NCBI GenBank assembly: GCA_046160865.1 | Contig: JBJXHG010000114.1 | Span: forward strand, 36,532-100,531 | Direction: 5' to 3' | DNA length: 64,000 bases | Source of the DNA: JBJXHG01 sp046160865 | GTDB taxonomy: Bacteria > Planctomycetota > UBA1135 > GCA-002686595 | Shown here: positions 15,817 through 24,089 of the stretch, piece after piece | Layout of the letters: every line of letters begins with the position of its first letter | Numbering within the stretch: the stretch's first letter is position 1 | Notes under the pieces: generated by a model | Database searches by the model: none | The model's input: only the letters and a program-made list of their open reading frames with translations | What the model was told of the DNA's origin: nothing | Made by a program: the position numbers and the translations under genes

Positions 15817-18381
15817 ATGAAGGGCCCCTCCGTAGAAGAAGGCGGCTCGCGCGAGCGCGAATCCGCCGGAGAAGAAGGCGGCTCGCGTGAGCGCGAATCC
15901 GCCGGCACGCGCGCGCAGAGCTTCGCGCTGTACGCCGGCCTCGCGGCGACGACTTGCAGCATGCTGCTCGTGCAGCAGTTCCTGACGCGCGCCTTCACGA
16001 TCCTGTTCAACTCGGGCCTCGCGTTCCTCGCGATCTCGATCACGTTCCTCGGCCTCGGCTCGGCCGGCGTAGCGGTCTACGTGCTGCCGCGCACGTTCGA
16101 GACGCGCCGCATCCCGCGCCTCGTGCCGGCGCTCGCGATCGGGTACACGGTCGCGCTCGTCGCGGGCTTCGTGGCGTTGATCGCGCTCGACCACGCGCGC
16201 GGCGTGGCGTCGACTGGCCTCGGCGCGCAGGTCCAAGGCGTGATCGTCTCGAGCCTGCTCGTGCTGCCGTCGATGTTCCTGGTCGGCCTCGTGATCTCGC
16301 TCGTGTTGCGCGTGCACGCGTCGCGCGTCGGCAAGCTGTACGGCGCCGACTTGATGGGTGGCGGCATTGGCTGCTTGCTCGTCCTACCGCTGATGCGCTG
16401 GATCGGCGGCGATCAAGGGATCTTCTTCATCGGGGCGCTCGCCGGACTCGGCGCCGCGCTGCTCGCGCACGCGCACGAACGCAAGACAGCTCGGACGATC
16501 GGCGTCGTGTTGACTCTCGTGTGTGCAGTTTTGCCGCTCGCGAACCGCTCCGGCGCGATCGTCGAGGTGCGCTCGCACAGCACGGAGCTCGACAACGCGA
16601 AGAGCTGGGTGCTCGAGGACCGGGAGCTCGGCCACGAGTGGAACGAGCTCTCGCGCCTCGGCTTCTTCCCGACGCGGGACGAAGCGGCGATCTACGTCCG
16701 CATCGACTCGAGCTGCCAGACGATGATCCCTTCGCAGGATCCGGCCCACGAGCAGCGCTACATCGCGAGCACGAACTTCGAGCGCTTGCCGTTCGTGCTC
16801 GACCGGCACCAGCGCTATCTCGAGATCGGCGCCGGGGGCGGTCGCGGCATGGTGCTCGCGAAGGCGCAGGGCACGCAGTCGATCACCGGCGTCGAGATCA
16901 ACCCCGGCATCGTCAATGCCTCGCTGTCCGGTTTCCCGGGCTTCGGCATCGCGCCGCTCGTCGCGGATCCAAAGCACCGGATGATCATCGGCGAAGGCCG
17001 CAGCTGGGCGCGCAACTGCGGTGAGAAGTTCGACACGGTCACGATCACGTTCATCCAGACCGGCATCGCGTCGAGCTCGGCCGCGTTCGCACTCTCCGAA
17101 GCGAACCTGTTCACCGTCGAGGCCTTCCGCGACTTCATGGGGCTGCTCGACGAGCGCGGCCTGTTCTACGTCTATCGCCACGGCGGCAACGAGATGCTGC
17201 GCCTGCTCGACGTGACGCGCCATGCGCTGCGCGAGCTCGGCATCACCGACATGTCGCAGCACGTGTACGTCGCGCGCAACGACTCGAACCAAGCGGCGCT
17301 GCTCGTCAGCCGCTCGCCGTTCACGGAGGGTGAGCTCGCGACGATCGACGCCGCGTGCGCGCAACTCGCGATCGAGGTGCTCTACACGCCGAGCGAGCCT
17401 CCGGGCGAGCGACCGAGCAATCCGTTCCCCGCGCGCGTGCGTGAGCTGCGCGAGTCGGGTGACCTCGACATGGCGAAGGTCGTCGCCGCGTACAACGAGC
17501 TCGCGCAGAACCGCCAGTACGAGACGCTGGAGCGCGGCTACATCACGAGCCCGGACCCGCAAGCGTTCGTCGACGACTACCTGGTCGACATCGGCGCGAC
17601 GCGCGACGACCGCCCGTACTACTTCTTCCAGGGCCTGAGCCACTGGCGCGACTTCGCGCTGTACTTCGATCTCGGCGGCAAGGCGATCCTCGCCGGCACG
17701 GTGATCCTGCTCTTCTGGATGGCGGCCGCGTTCTTCGTGCTCGTTGGACTCCTCATCCTCGCGCCGCTGCTCGTGGTCGGATCCGGCGGTGCCGGTCGCG
17801 GCCGCTCGTTCGCCGTCATCGCGTACTTCTCGGGCCTGGGCCTCGGATACATCGCGGTGCAGATCTCGCTGATCCAGCGCTTGACGCTGTTCCTCGGCCA
17901 CCCCGTGTACGCGCTGTCGGTCGTGCTGCTCGCGTTCCTCTTGTCGAGCGGCCTCGGATCGTTCGCGTCGCAGCGCTTGTACCGCTCGCGCGTGCTCTCG
18001 CTCGAGCGCGGTGTCATCGTGCTCGTCGTGCTGCTCGCGCTCTACAATCTGCTCCTGCCCGCGGTGTTCCAATCTGCGCTGCTCGGAGCGCCGATCGCGA
18101 TCAAGGTCGCGCTGTCGATGGCGCTCATCTTCCCGCTGGCGTTCGTGATGGGCACGTTCTTCCCGCACGGCATCCAGCTCGTCGACGCGGCGGCTCCGCA
18201 ACTCACGCCGTGGGCGTGGGGCGCGAACAGCGCGACGTCCGTGGTCGGCTCGATCCTCGCGCTCATCCTCGCGATCCACTTTGGCTTCGGCACCGTCGCG
18301 ATCGTCGCCGCGGCGACGTACGCCTTGATCTCGCTGCCGGCCGGCCGCGCCCTCAGACGCTGGGCGAAGTCCGGCGTCTGA
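15817..18381 (+). CDS. Spermidine-synthase-like multi-pass membrane protein
   Basis: About 854 residues: an N-terminal block of about six membrane helices, a soluble spermidine-synthase-like Rossmann domain with RYLEIGAGGGRGMVLAKAQG (SAM-binding-type glycine motif) and GVEINPGIVNA, then a C-terminal block of about seven helices ending near RALRRWAKSGV. Such fused spermidine-synthase-like transporters are common in Planctomycetota and Myxococcota, and their substrates are unknown. The usual product-side Asp motif of true aminopropyltransferases is not evident. The start is uncertain: ATG 15817 is preferred over GTG 15775, neither having a ribosome-binding site. Residues 7-30 come from two 36-bp direct repeats. 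Confidence 0.75.
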   Translation: MKGPSVEEGGSRERESAGEEGGSRERESAGTRAQSFALYAGLAATTCSMLLVQQFLTRAFTILFNSGLAFLAISITFLGLGSAGVAVYVLPRTFETRRIPRLVPALAIGYTVALVAGFVALIALDHARGVASTGLGAQVQGVIVSSLLVLPSMFLVGLVISLVLRVHASRVGKLYGADLMGGGIGCLLVLPLMRWIGGDQGIFFIGALAGLGAALLAHAHERKTARTIGVVLTLVCAVLPLANRSGAIVEVRSHSTELDNAKSWVLEDRELGHEWNELSRLGFFPTRDEAAIYVRIDSSCQTMIPSQDPAHEQRYIASTNFERLPFVLDRHQRYLEIGAGGGRGMVLAKAQGTQSITGVEINPGIVNASLSGFPGFGIAPLVADPKHRMIIGEGRSWARNCGEKFDTVTITFIQTGIASSSAAFALSEANLFTVEAFRDFMGLLDERGLFYVYRHGGNEMLRLLDVTRHALRELGITDMSQHVYVARNDSNQAALLVSRSPFTEGELATIDAACAQLAIEVLYTPSEPPGERPSNPFPARVRELRESGDLDMAKVVAAYNELAQNRQYETLERGYITSPDPQAFVDDYLVDIGATRDDRPYYFFQGLSHWRDFALYFDLGGKAILAGTVILLFWMAAAFFVLVGLLILAPLLVVGSGGAGRGRSFAVIAYFSGLGLGYIAVQISLIQRLTLFLGHPVYALSVVLLAFLLSSGLGSFASQRLYRSRVLSLERGVIVLVVLLALYNLLLPAVFQSALLGAPIAIKVALSMALIFPLAFVMGTFFPHGIQLVDAAAPQLTPWAWGANSATSVVGSILALILAIHFGFGTVAIVAAATYALISLPAGRALRRWAKSGV
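15835..15906 (+). repeat. Two tandem 36-bp repeats at the start of the spermidine-synthase-like gene
   Basis: Units 15835-15870 and 15871-15906 differ at one internal base and at the last base. Each encodes the 12-residue EEGGSRERESAG in frame. Inside each unit GGCGG and CCGCC flank a self-complementary TCGCG/CGCGA core, so each unit can form a hairpin. This could be a captured intergenic palindromic element or a recent slippage duplication. Confidence 0.9.
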
Positions 18382-18410
18382 GGGCGCGGCCTTCCATCGG
18401 TGGACCGACC

Positions 18411-18437
18411 GTCGGTTTCGCCGTAGGCGAAGCCGAC
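18411..18437. terminator. Hairpin between convergent genes, probable bidirectional terminator
   Basis: GTCGGTTTCGCC, a GTA loop and GGCGAAGCCGAC form a 12-bp stem with a single G-T pair. It lies 30 bp after the spermidine-synthase-like stop and 54 bp from the stop of the convergent HEAT-repeat gene. There is no long T-tract, so termination would not be purely of the classic intrinsic type. Confidence 0.6.
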
Positions 18438-18490
18438 TTCAATCGGTGCGCCGGAACGCGAAGCGCGCGACGTCGGCGGCTCGCCCGTTC

Positions 18491-19726
18491 TCAGCGCGCT
18501 CCCGGAGTCGAGTGCGACGCGCTGCTCCAGCGCGCCTCGTTCGCCTTCCACCAGCGCATCCAGTCGCGCGACGTGTTGCCCGGCGCGGCGCCGGTCAAGC
18601 GGCCGAGCGACTTGCGGATCGTCGCCTGCTCGACGGCGACCGACACCTGTTCCACGCCGCGGACCGCGACGTCGAGCACCGCGCCTTCGAGCGCCGTGTT
18701 CACGACCGGATCGCCGATCGCGGAGCTCTGCGCGACCTCGACGTCGAAGTCCTGCACGTACGCGAGCTGTCGTCCGACGAAGATGTGCGAGCGCGGCGCG
18801 CGCGCTCCGCCACCGCTCGCAGAGGGCGTCGGCGCGGCGGCCGCGTACAAGCGCGACATCAGCGGCTCGACGGCCGCAGCGTAGCCCATGCGACCGAGCG
18901 CTTCGGCCGCGTGGATGCGCGACGTGGGGGACTCGCTCTCCGCGAGCACGCGCACGATCGGGACGATCACACCGGGCTCGTTCGCCGTGCGCAGCGCGTG
19001 GCTCGCCGACTCGCGCACTTCGTCGGACGGATCCAGGACGGCGCGCACGAGCAGCGGCCGAATCTCCTCGCCCGGAAAGATCCGCCGCAGCGCGAGCGCG
19101 GCGAAGCTGCGCCGGCCGGAGATCTGCGACACGAGCTCGTGCGACAGCGCGGCGCGCAAGGTCGGCGTGTGCGGGAGGTTCGCGATCTCGCGCACGGCGC
19201 ACTCGCGCGCGGCCGGCGGCAATTTGCTTGCCCAGCGGAACACGGGATCGATCGCGCGTGCGACGTCTCCGCCCGCCGCATCCACCTTCGGAGTCGACAT
19301 CAACGGACGCTCGGCGACCAGCGCGAGCGCGCCCACGTGATCGGGGTCCGAGCGCAAGACCGTGTCGAGCATCTCGAGGCCCTCGAGCAGCAGTCCCGCC
19401 TCGATCGCAGAGCGCGCGGCCGCGGCACGCGCGTCGGCGCGCTCGCTCTCCGGCGCCTTGTCGGCGGCGGATTTGCAGGCCTTCCACGTCGCGAGCGCGC
19501 TCGTCTCGCTCTCGACGCGGCGCACGGCGCTCGCCTCGAGGCGCTTCCAGCCGCTCGGGCTCTTGTACTCCCAGCCGCCGTTCGCCTCGGCAGTCTCGCG
19601 CGCGACGACGCGGATCGACTGCCCGCTCGAAAGGTGCAGGATCATCTTCTTCCCGCTCGATTCGGCGACGCCGTGCGCGAAGCTCGGGAGAGCGAACAAG
19701 GACGCGAGGACGAGCAGTCGCTTCAA
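18491..19726 (-). CDS. Secreted HEAT-repeat protein
   Basis: 411 residues. The start is taken as TTG 19726 because a GGAGG lies 7 nt upstream and translation from there gives a clean signal peptide (MKRLLVLASLFALPSFAHG). The frame is open to 19984 but is Arg-rich there, with no signal. Residues about 20-70 may bind a ligand (MILHLSSGQSIRVVARE). A helical segment follows, then three to four HEAT-type repeats (for example VLDPSDEVRESASHALRTAN and SPTSRIHAAEALGRMGYAAAVEPLM). The C-terminal part (GRQLAYVQDFDVEVAQSSAIGDPVVNTALEGAVLDVAV) resembles planctomycete HEAT-repeat proteins of unknown role. It probably acts as a periplasmic protein-binding scaffold. Confidence 0.75.
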   Translation of the reverse strand: MKRLLVLASLFALPSFAHGVAESSGKKMILHLSSGQSIRVVARETAEANGGWEYKSPSGWKRLEASAVRRVESETSALATWKACKSAADKAPESERADARAAAARSAIEAGLLLEGLEMLDTVLRSDPDHVGALALVAERPLMSTPKVDAAGGDVARAIDPVFRWASKLPPAARECAVREIANLPHTPTLRAALSHELVSQISGRRSFAALALRRIFPGEEIRPLLVRAVLDPSDEVRESASHALRTANEPGVIVPIVRVLAESESPTSRIHAAEALGRMGYAAAVEPLMSRLYAAAAPTPSASGGGARAPRSHIFVGRQLAYVQDFDVEVAQSSAIGDPVVNTALEGAVLDVAVRGVEQVSVAVEQATIRKSLGRLTGAAPGNTSRDWMRWWKANEARWSSASHSTPGAR

Positions 19727-20030
19727 GGGAACCCTCCGGTGTAAGGCGGCGGAGCGCGGTTCGCTCCGAGTGCTGCGCGCGGGCGGCACAACGCGTGCCA
19801 GCGTCGACGTCGGCGTTCCGCGCGCAGGGTGTGGTGTGCAACCGCTCGCCCGGCGTGCGGTGCGCGCACGCCGGGGAGCAGCGAACCGAGCTGCGTTCTC
19901 CTCGGTCGAGCTTCCTACCCGGCTCACGCGCGCGGTCACACGGTGCTTCGATGGAATCGTGCGCGCTCGTGTGCACTGGGGCACCGCGCGCCCGCATCCA
20001 TCGGCCCGCTCGCGCGGACCTTGGATGCGC
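19727..20030. other. 304-bp gap, upstream of the HEAT gene and downstream of the 550-residue gene
   Basis: It holds the ribosome-binding site of the HEAT-repeat gene (19733-19737, minus strand) and the hairpin at 19993-20029. No convincing small gene, RNA or promoter was seen. Confidence 0.5.
19993..20029 (-). terminator. Hairpin just after the 550-residue secreted protein gene
   Basis: CGCATCCA at 19993-20000 and TGGATGCG at 20022-20029 are exact inverse complements separated by 21 bp, which contain a further short GC stem. On the minus strand the hairpin begins 1-2 nt after the TGA at 20033-20031. There is no T-tract. Confidence 0.45.
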
Positions 20031-21683
20031 TCACGGACAGATCGTGAACCGCAGGCCGTTCGTCAGCCCGCGGCCGTAGAACGCCGGATCCTGCACGTCG
20101 CGGAAGATGTACTGCGCGCTGACGGTCTTCCCAACGGTCAAGCTCGCGTTGGCGCCGCTCTGGATCAGCGCGTTGAAGTCGTACGAGAACGTGCCGGAGC
20201 AGTCGTACGGGAGCGGATTGCCGGCGGAGAAGAAGTTCGTCGTGCGGTACGAGGGCATCGCCAAGTACAGCGTGCCGCCGAGGAACGGCGTGTACGCCGA
20301 TCCGAAGCTGTAGTAGAGACCGCCGGTGACTTGGTTGAGCACGCTCGACGCTTGCACGAGGAATGGCGTCGGATCCGTCGCGCTCGGCGTGCCGCTCGAC
20401 GTGATCGTGGGCAAGCAGCCGTGCGAAGCCTGCTTCGGCGTGCCGAATGCGATCGGCCCGGTCGCGAGCGCGAAGCGGCGCATGTACACGTCGCTCGCGT
20501 CGCCGGGGCCCGCGTACGCGACGACGAGATCGTCGCCGAACGTGCTCTGCGCGAGGCCCGCGCGCTCGACGCCGCTCGCGGGTGACTCGTTGACGACGAA
20601 GTCGTCGCCGAGCGGCGCCGCGTTCGGATCGAAGCGTCGCGCGCGGATGCGCGGTGTGCCCGCCGACCAATCGAGCCAGCTCACGAGGAACCCACCGTCG
20701 CGCTGCACCGCGACCGAGGCCGCGCGCTGGTCGCCGCTCGTGGTGGAGTTGACTTGGAATTCCGGACCGAGCGCTGCGATCGAAGCGTCGTAGCGGCGCG
20801 CGAAGATGCCGTAGCCGCTGCCGTCGTGCAGCTGGCTTTCCCACACGACGACGAAGCGCCCGAAGCCATCGGCGCCGATCCGCGGCTCGCGCTGGTCGCC
20901 ATTGCCCAACGACGATGTGAGCGCGAACTCCTGCGGCTGCTGCGCGACACCCGTCGAGCTGAACGTACGGCCGTACAGATTGAGGCCCGTGCCGACGTTG
21001 CCGTGCCCGGAGAAGTCGACGAACGCGATGAAGATCGTGCCGAAGCGATTCACGGCCGGCGCCGGATCGACTTGCGCGTCGATCTCCCATTCGTTGACGC
21101 GCACGTCGCCGCCTTGCGGCACGCCGTTCTGATCGAGGATGCGGAAGAACGAATCGCCGTCCCAGTCGCCGGTGAACGCGACCACGAAGCCGGCCGGCAT
21201 CGGTGCGATCAGCGGACGCCACTGCGACGCGGCGCCGGCTTGGTTGATCTGGAACTCGGGTCCGAGCGGCGCGCCGTTCGCGGCGTACACGCGCCCGAAC
21301 ACGCCCATCAGCTCGCCGTCGTACGCATTGCGGTCCGACCACGCGACGAGCGTCGTTCCGAATCCGGAGTACGCGACCTCGGGCTCGTCCTGGATGTCGA
21401 ACGTCAGCGTCTCGTTGACTTGCACGTCGCCGCCGAGCGGAGCGAGCGCCAAGTCGTAGCGCCGCATCCACACGTCCTGGCCGGCGCTCCACACGAACGT
21501 GAATCCGGTTTGGCCGCGCGCGACACGACCCCAGATCTGATCGAATCCGGACGAGGCGTTGACCCGCAGATCGGGCGAGATCGGCCCGTAGTTGTCGCAC
21601 ACGCCGGACGCGTGCGCGGGAACGCAGAGCGGCGTCGCGAGCGCGAGCAGCGACAGGCATCGCAAAGGGGCAAAGCACACCAT
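20031..21683 (-). CDS. Secreted repeat (propeller-like) protein with a C-terminal planctomycete-type domain
   Basis: 550 residues with a signal peptide (about 1-26, cleavage near AHASG). Residues 30-410 contain at least six similar blocks with the pattern FVVVWES...GIFARRYDASIAALGPEFQVN, as expected for blades of a beta-propeller or long beta-repeat fold. The last 130 residues (GCLPTITSSGTPSATD to GLTNGLRFTICP) form a separate domain with paired Cys (GCLP, PYDCSG) and the sequence GTFSYDFNALIQSG. From memory of planctomycete secreted proteins this domain recurs at their C-termini, so it may be a sorting or surface-attachment module. No enzyme motif is seen. The ATG is only 7 nt after a TACACT that could be a -10 box. 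Confidence 0.7.
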   Translation of the reverse strand: MVCFAPLRCLSLLALATPLCVPAHASGVCDNYGPISPDLRVNASSGFDQIWGRVARGQTGFTFVWSAGQDVWMRRYDLALAPLGGDVQVNETLTFDIQDEPEVAYSGFGTTLVAWSDRNAYDGELMGVFGRVYAANGAPLGPEFQINQAGAASQWRPLIAPMPAGFVVAFTGDWDGDSFFRILDQNGVPQGGDVRVNEWEIDAQVDPAPAVNRFGTIFIAFVDFSGHGNVGTGLNLYGRTFSSTGVAQQPQEFALTSSLGNGDQREPRIGADGFGRFVVVWESQLHDGSGYGIFARRYDASIAALGPEFQVNSTTSGDQRAASVAVQRDGGFLVSWLDWSAGTPRIRARRFDPNAAPLGDDFVVNESPASGVERAGLAQSTFGDDLVVAYAGPGDASDVYMRRFALATGPIAFGTPKQASHGCLPTITSSGTPSATDPTPFLVQASSVLNQVTGGLYYSFGSAYTPFLGGTLYLAMPSYRTTNFFSAGNPLPYDCSGTFSYDFNALIQSGANASLTVGKTVSAQYIFRDVQDPAFYGRGLTNGLRFTICP

Positions 21684-21711
21684 GCGGTCAAGTGTACCGC
21701 TCTGCCCTTAA

Positions 21712-21870
21712 CAGCCCGGGGTGAAAGTCATTCGGCGCAAAAGCCGCCCGTTCGCGCCGGCCCGGCGTCGCGCGATCCTCGGCGAATCGCGAGGATTCGC
21801 CTGCGGTCGCGCTCCTTGCTCCGACGCGAACGGGTGGCTTTCGCGCGCGAAGCACTTTCACCCCGGGCTG
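21712..21870. repeat. 159-bp intergenic inverted repeat
   Basis: The outer arms CAGCCCGGGGTGAAAGT (21712-21728) and its exact complement (21854-21870) are followed inward by a second imperfect pair around CCGTTCGCG and CGCGAACGG. At the centre is GGCGAATC-GCGAG-GATTCGCC. The element begins 56 bp past the stop of the last squalene-cyclase-like gene and ends 28 bp before the start of the 550-residue gene. It may terminate the operon, form a structured RNA, or be a non-autonomous mobile element. Confidence 0.85.
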
Positions 21871-21926
21871 CTAGGCCGGAAGTTGCCGCGGCGCAGCCTC
21901 GCGGCGGACGTGGTGAGAACGGCGGA

Positions 21927-23114
21927 CTACCGCTGGAAGATGGGCAAGAGGCCTTCCGGCAGCGCGAGGAACAGGCAGTTCATCGCCGTCGCGTAGCTGT
22001 CGCCGTACTTGGGATCGTGCCACGAGCCGTCTGCTGCCTGCGCGACGAGCACGCGCTGCGTCTCCTTCTTCGCCCAGTCCTCGAACACGCGGCGGTCGGC
22101 GTGCTGCCAGAGTGCCTGCGCGACGTAGATGCGCTCGTAGAACGTGCACAGCGGCGGGTCGACGAGCGCGCCCGAGGCGACACCCTTGCCGATGCGCTGC
22201 GGCTCGGCCGCGTAGCCGCCGATCGAGTCGCGCACGGCGAGCTCGCGGAACAGATATGCGTAGCCTTCCTGCACGCGCTTGCCTCCGTACGTGCCCGTCG
22301 CATTCATGCTCGCGATCGCCGCGGCGGTGAGCGCGACCGTCGAGTCCTCGTGTCCGAGCGCGTAGCGGAACGAGCCGTTGTCCTTCTGCGAACGCTCGAG
22401 GTAATCGACCGCGCGCGCGATCGTCTGCTTCTCGACGCGCAAGCCGGCGTTGTGCGCGGCGCGCAGCGCCTGCAGCATGCACACGGTGATCGAGCCCTCG
22501 TGCTGCAGGCCCTTCACCGGCTCGTAGTACCAGCCGCCTTCGACGCCCTGACTCTGCTCGATGCACTCGATCGCCGCCGCGAGCGCGCGTTCGATGCGCG
22601 CGCCGCGCGCGCTCTTGGGCGACATGCTGTACGCCTGTGCGAGCGCGAGCGCGGCGAAGCCGTGCCCGTGCATGCGCGACTGCGAGTCGCCTTGCTGCGC
22701 GATGTAGCCCGTGTGCGCCGCCTTGGGATCGAGCTCCGTGCGCGCGATCAGATAGTCGATCGCGAGCGCGAGCTCGTGTCCGCGCGGTCCGCGCTCGGGC
22801 GAGTTCCCGCCGGCCATGTACGCGAGCGCGCCGAGCGCCGTCGTCGCGATCGGCGCCGCGAGCGACCCGCCGGAAGCCGGCAGAGCGCCCGCAGGCTCGA
22901 GCGCTTGCTGCGCCGCGAGGTACGCGAGGCCGCGCTCGAGCGACGCGCGCGCGACCTCGCTCACAGCGCTGCTCGATGGATTCGCAGCCGCGCCGCGCGC
23001 TGCATGCGTCGTCGCCGCCGCGCGCGAATCACCTTGCACGACGGCGGCGGGCGGAAGCTCGCGCGCGGCGCTAGCAGCGAGCGCGAGCGCCGCGCATTGG
23101 CACGCAGCCCACAT
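21927..23114 (-). CDS. Secreted squalene-cyclase-like (prenyltransferase/squalene oxidase repeat) protein 3
   Basis: 395 residues from ATG 23114. An upstream extension to 23273 is Arg-rich and lies in a hairpin element, so it is rejected. A signal peptide (MWAACQCAALALAASA) precedes a low-complexity Ala segment. Repeats typical of the alpha/alpha-barrel terpene-cyclase fold follow (for example ALAAAIECIEQSQGVEGGWYYEP and AVDYLERSQKDNGSFRYALG). The protein ends in LPEGLLPIFQR, like the two tandem paralogues upstream. The Asp-rich catalytic motif of squalene-hopene cyclase is absent: the equivalent segment reads LQHEGSITVCMLQALRAAHNAG. It is therefore probably not a cyclase. It stands last in the moxR-led cluster, after a 171-bp gap filled by a hairpin element. 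Confidence 0.82.
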   Translation of the reverse strand: MWAACQCAALALAASAARELPPAAVVQGDSRAAATTHAARGAAANPSSSAVSEVARASLERGLAYLAAQQALEPAGALPASGGSLAAPIATTALGALAYMAGGNSPERGPRGHELALAIDYLIARTELDPKAAHTGYIAQQGDSQSRMHGHGFAALALAQAYSMSPKSARGARIERALAAAIECIEQSQGVEGGWYYEPVKGLQHEGSITVCMLQALRAAHNAGLRVEKQTIARAVDYLERSQKDNGSFRYALGHEDSTVALTAAAIASMNATGTYGGKRVQEGYAYLFRELAVRDSIGGYAAEPQRIGKGVASGALVDPPLCTFYERIYVAQALWQHADRRVFEDWAKKETQRVLVAQAADGSWHDPKYGDSYATAMNCLFLALPEGLLPIFQR

Positions 23115-23124
23115 GCTCGGCTTG

Positions 23125-23287
23125 GAGCCTCTAACGGAACGAGCCGGCGCATCGCAGGCCGCCGCGAGCCGGGCTCGCGGCGTTGCGCCTCCTCGGAGTA
23201 TTGCGGCGCAATACACATCGTCGGCGCGCCTTGCTCGCCTCGACTCGCTGCGGCCTGCGATGCGCCGGCTCATTCCGTTAGAGGCTC
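23125..23287. repeat. 163-bp inverted repeat with 38-nt arms inside the operon
   Basis: The arms 23125-23162 and 23250-23287 are inverse complements with one mismatch. The left arm starts GAGCCTCTAACGGAACGAG. A second hairpin, CCGCGAGC/GCTCGCGG, sits in the spacer. The right arm runs 2 nt into the stop codon of the Gln-rich gene (23288-23286), and the left arm ends 11 nt before the start of squalene-cyclase-like gene 3. It is the only long gap in the cluster, so it may attenuate expression of the last gene or be an inserted element. Confidence 0.9.
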
Positions 23288-24089
23288 AGAGCTTCTTCGT
23301 GTTGAGCCGGCGGTAGTACGAATCGATCCAGTCGCGGTACTGCACGGGCATGTCGCTGCCGCCTTCGACGCGGAAGATGTCGCGCGCATGCACGGGCAGA
23401 TCGCCCCAACGGTCTTGATCGTCGACGCGCCGGGTCGCGCTGTCGGTGGCGCCCGCGGGCGGCGCCTTACCGGGCGTGTTGCGCGGATCCTTCTCCGGCG
23501 AAGCGCGCCCATCACGCGGATCCTGCTGTCCGTCCTGTTGCTGCTGGCCTTGCTTCTCGCCGTTCGGTTGCTGCCCTTGCTCGGGTTTCGACGGGGTCGA
23601 TTCGCGCTGCGTGCTCTGACCACCTTGCTTGTCGAGCGGGCTCTCGCCGGGTTGCGGCTGCGGCTCGCCTTGTTGCTTGCCGCCGCCGCCGCCACCCGGC
23701 CGGCCGTCGAGCTGCTCGGCGAGCTCGAGGATGCGGTCGATGTCCTTCAACGCTTCGCTGCCGCTCTCCTGGGTGCGCTTCAGGAGTTCGCCCATGCCGC
23801 TGTCGAGACCCTTCTCGAGTGAGCGCGTGTCGCCGGCGCCGGCGTCGGAGAGCAAGCGGTCGATTTCGCGCAGCCGCGTCTCGACCTTGAGGAAGAGCTC
23901 GCGCATCTCCTGCTCGGCGGCATCTTGCGCGCTCGGCGGCGGGCGCATGCGAATCGGCGCTTCCTCGCCGCCGCTCTGCGGGTCCGTGGGCGGCGGAGTC
24001 GGAGTCGGTTCTTGCGCGCGCGCAACCGCGGTGCACAAGCCGGCACCCACGAGGAGCGACAGCACGGCGATACGTCGAAGCGCGTTCAT
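23286..24089 (-). CDS. Secreted Gln/Gly-rich protein of the moxR-led operon
   Basis: 267 residues with a signal peptide (MNALRRIAVLSLLVGAGLCTAVARAQ). A helical segment (about 55-130; AEQEMRELFLKVETRLREIDRLL) is followed by a long disordered Gln-, Gly- and Pro-rich stretch (about 132-215). The C-terminal end is conserved-looking: DRWGDLPVHARDIFRVEGGSDMPVQYRDWIDSYYRRLN. From memory, similar tails follow DUF4175-type coiled-coil proteins in Planctomycetota. No catalytic motif is seen, and the C-terminal block may be a docking segment. The start overlaps the preceding coiled-coil gene in ATGA (24086-24089). Confidence 0.72.
   Translation of the reverse strand: MNALRRIAVLSLLVGAGLCTAVARAQEPTPTPPPTDPQSGGEEAPIRMRPPPSAQDAAEQEMRELFLKVETRLREIDRLLSDAGAGDTRSLEKGLDSGMGELLKRTQESGSEALKDIDRILELAEQLDGRPGGGGGGKQQGEPQPQPGESPLDKQGGQSTQRESTPSKPEQGQQPNGEKQGQQQQDGQQDPRDGRASPEKDPRNTPGKAPPAGATDSATRRVDDQDRWGDLPVHARDIFRVEGGSDMPVQYRDWIDSYYRRLNTKKL

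Noticed and set aside
20754..23822. Plus-strand open frame of about 1022 codons
   Set aside because: It runs antisense to three supported genes and across two hairpin elements. Its composition is not that of a real protein.
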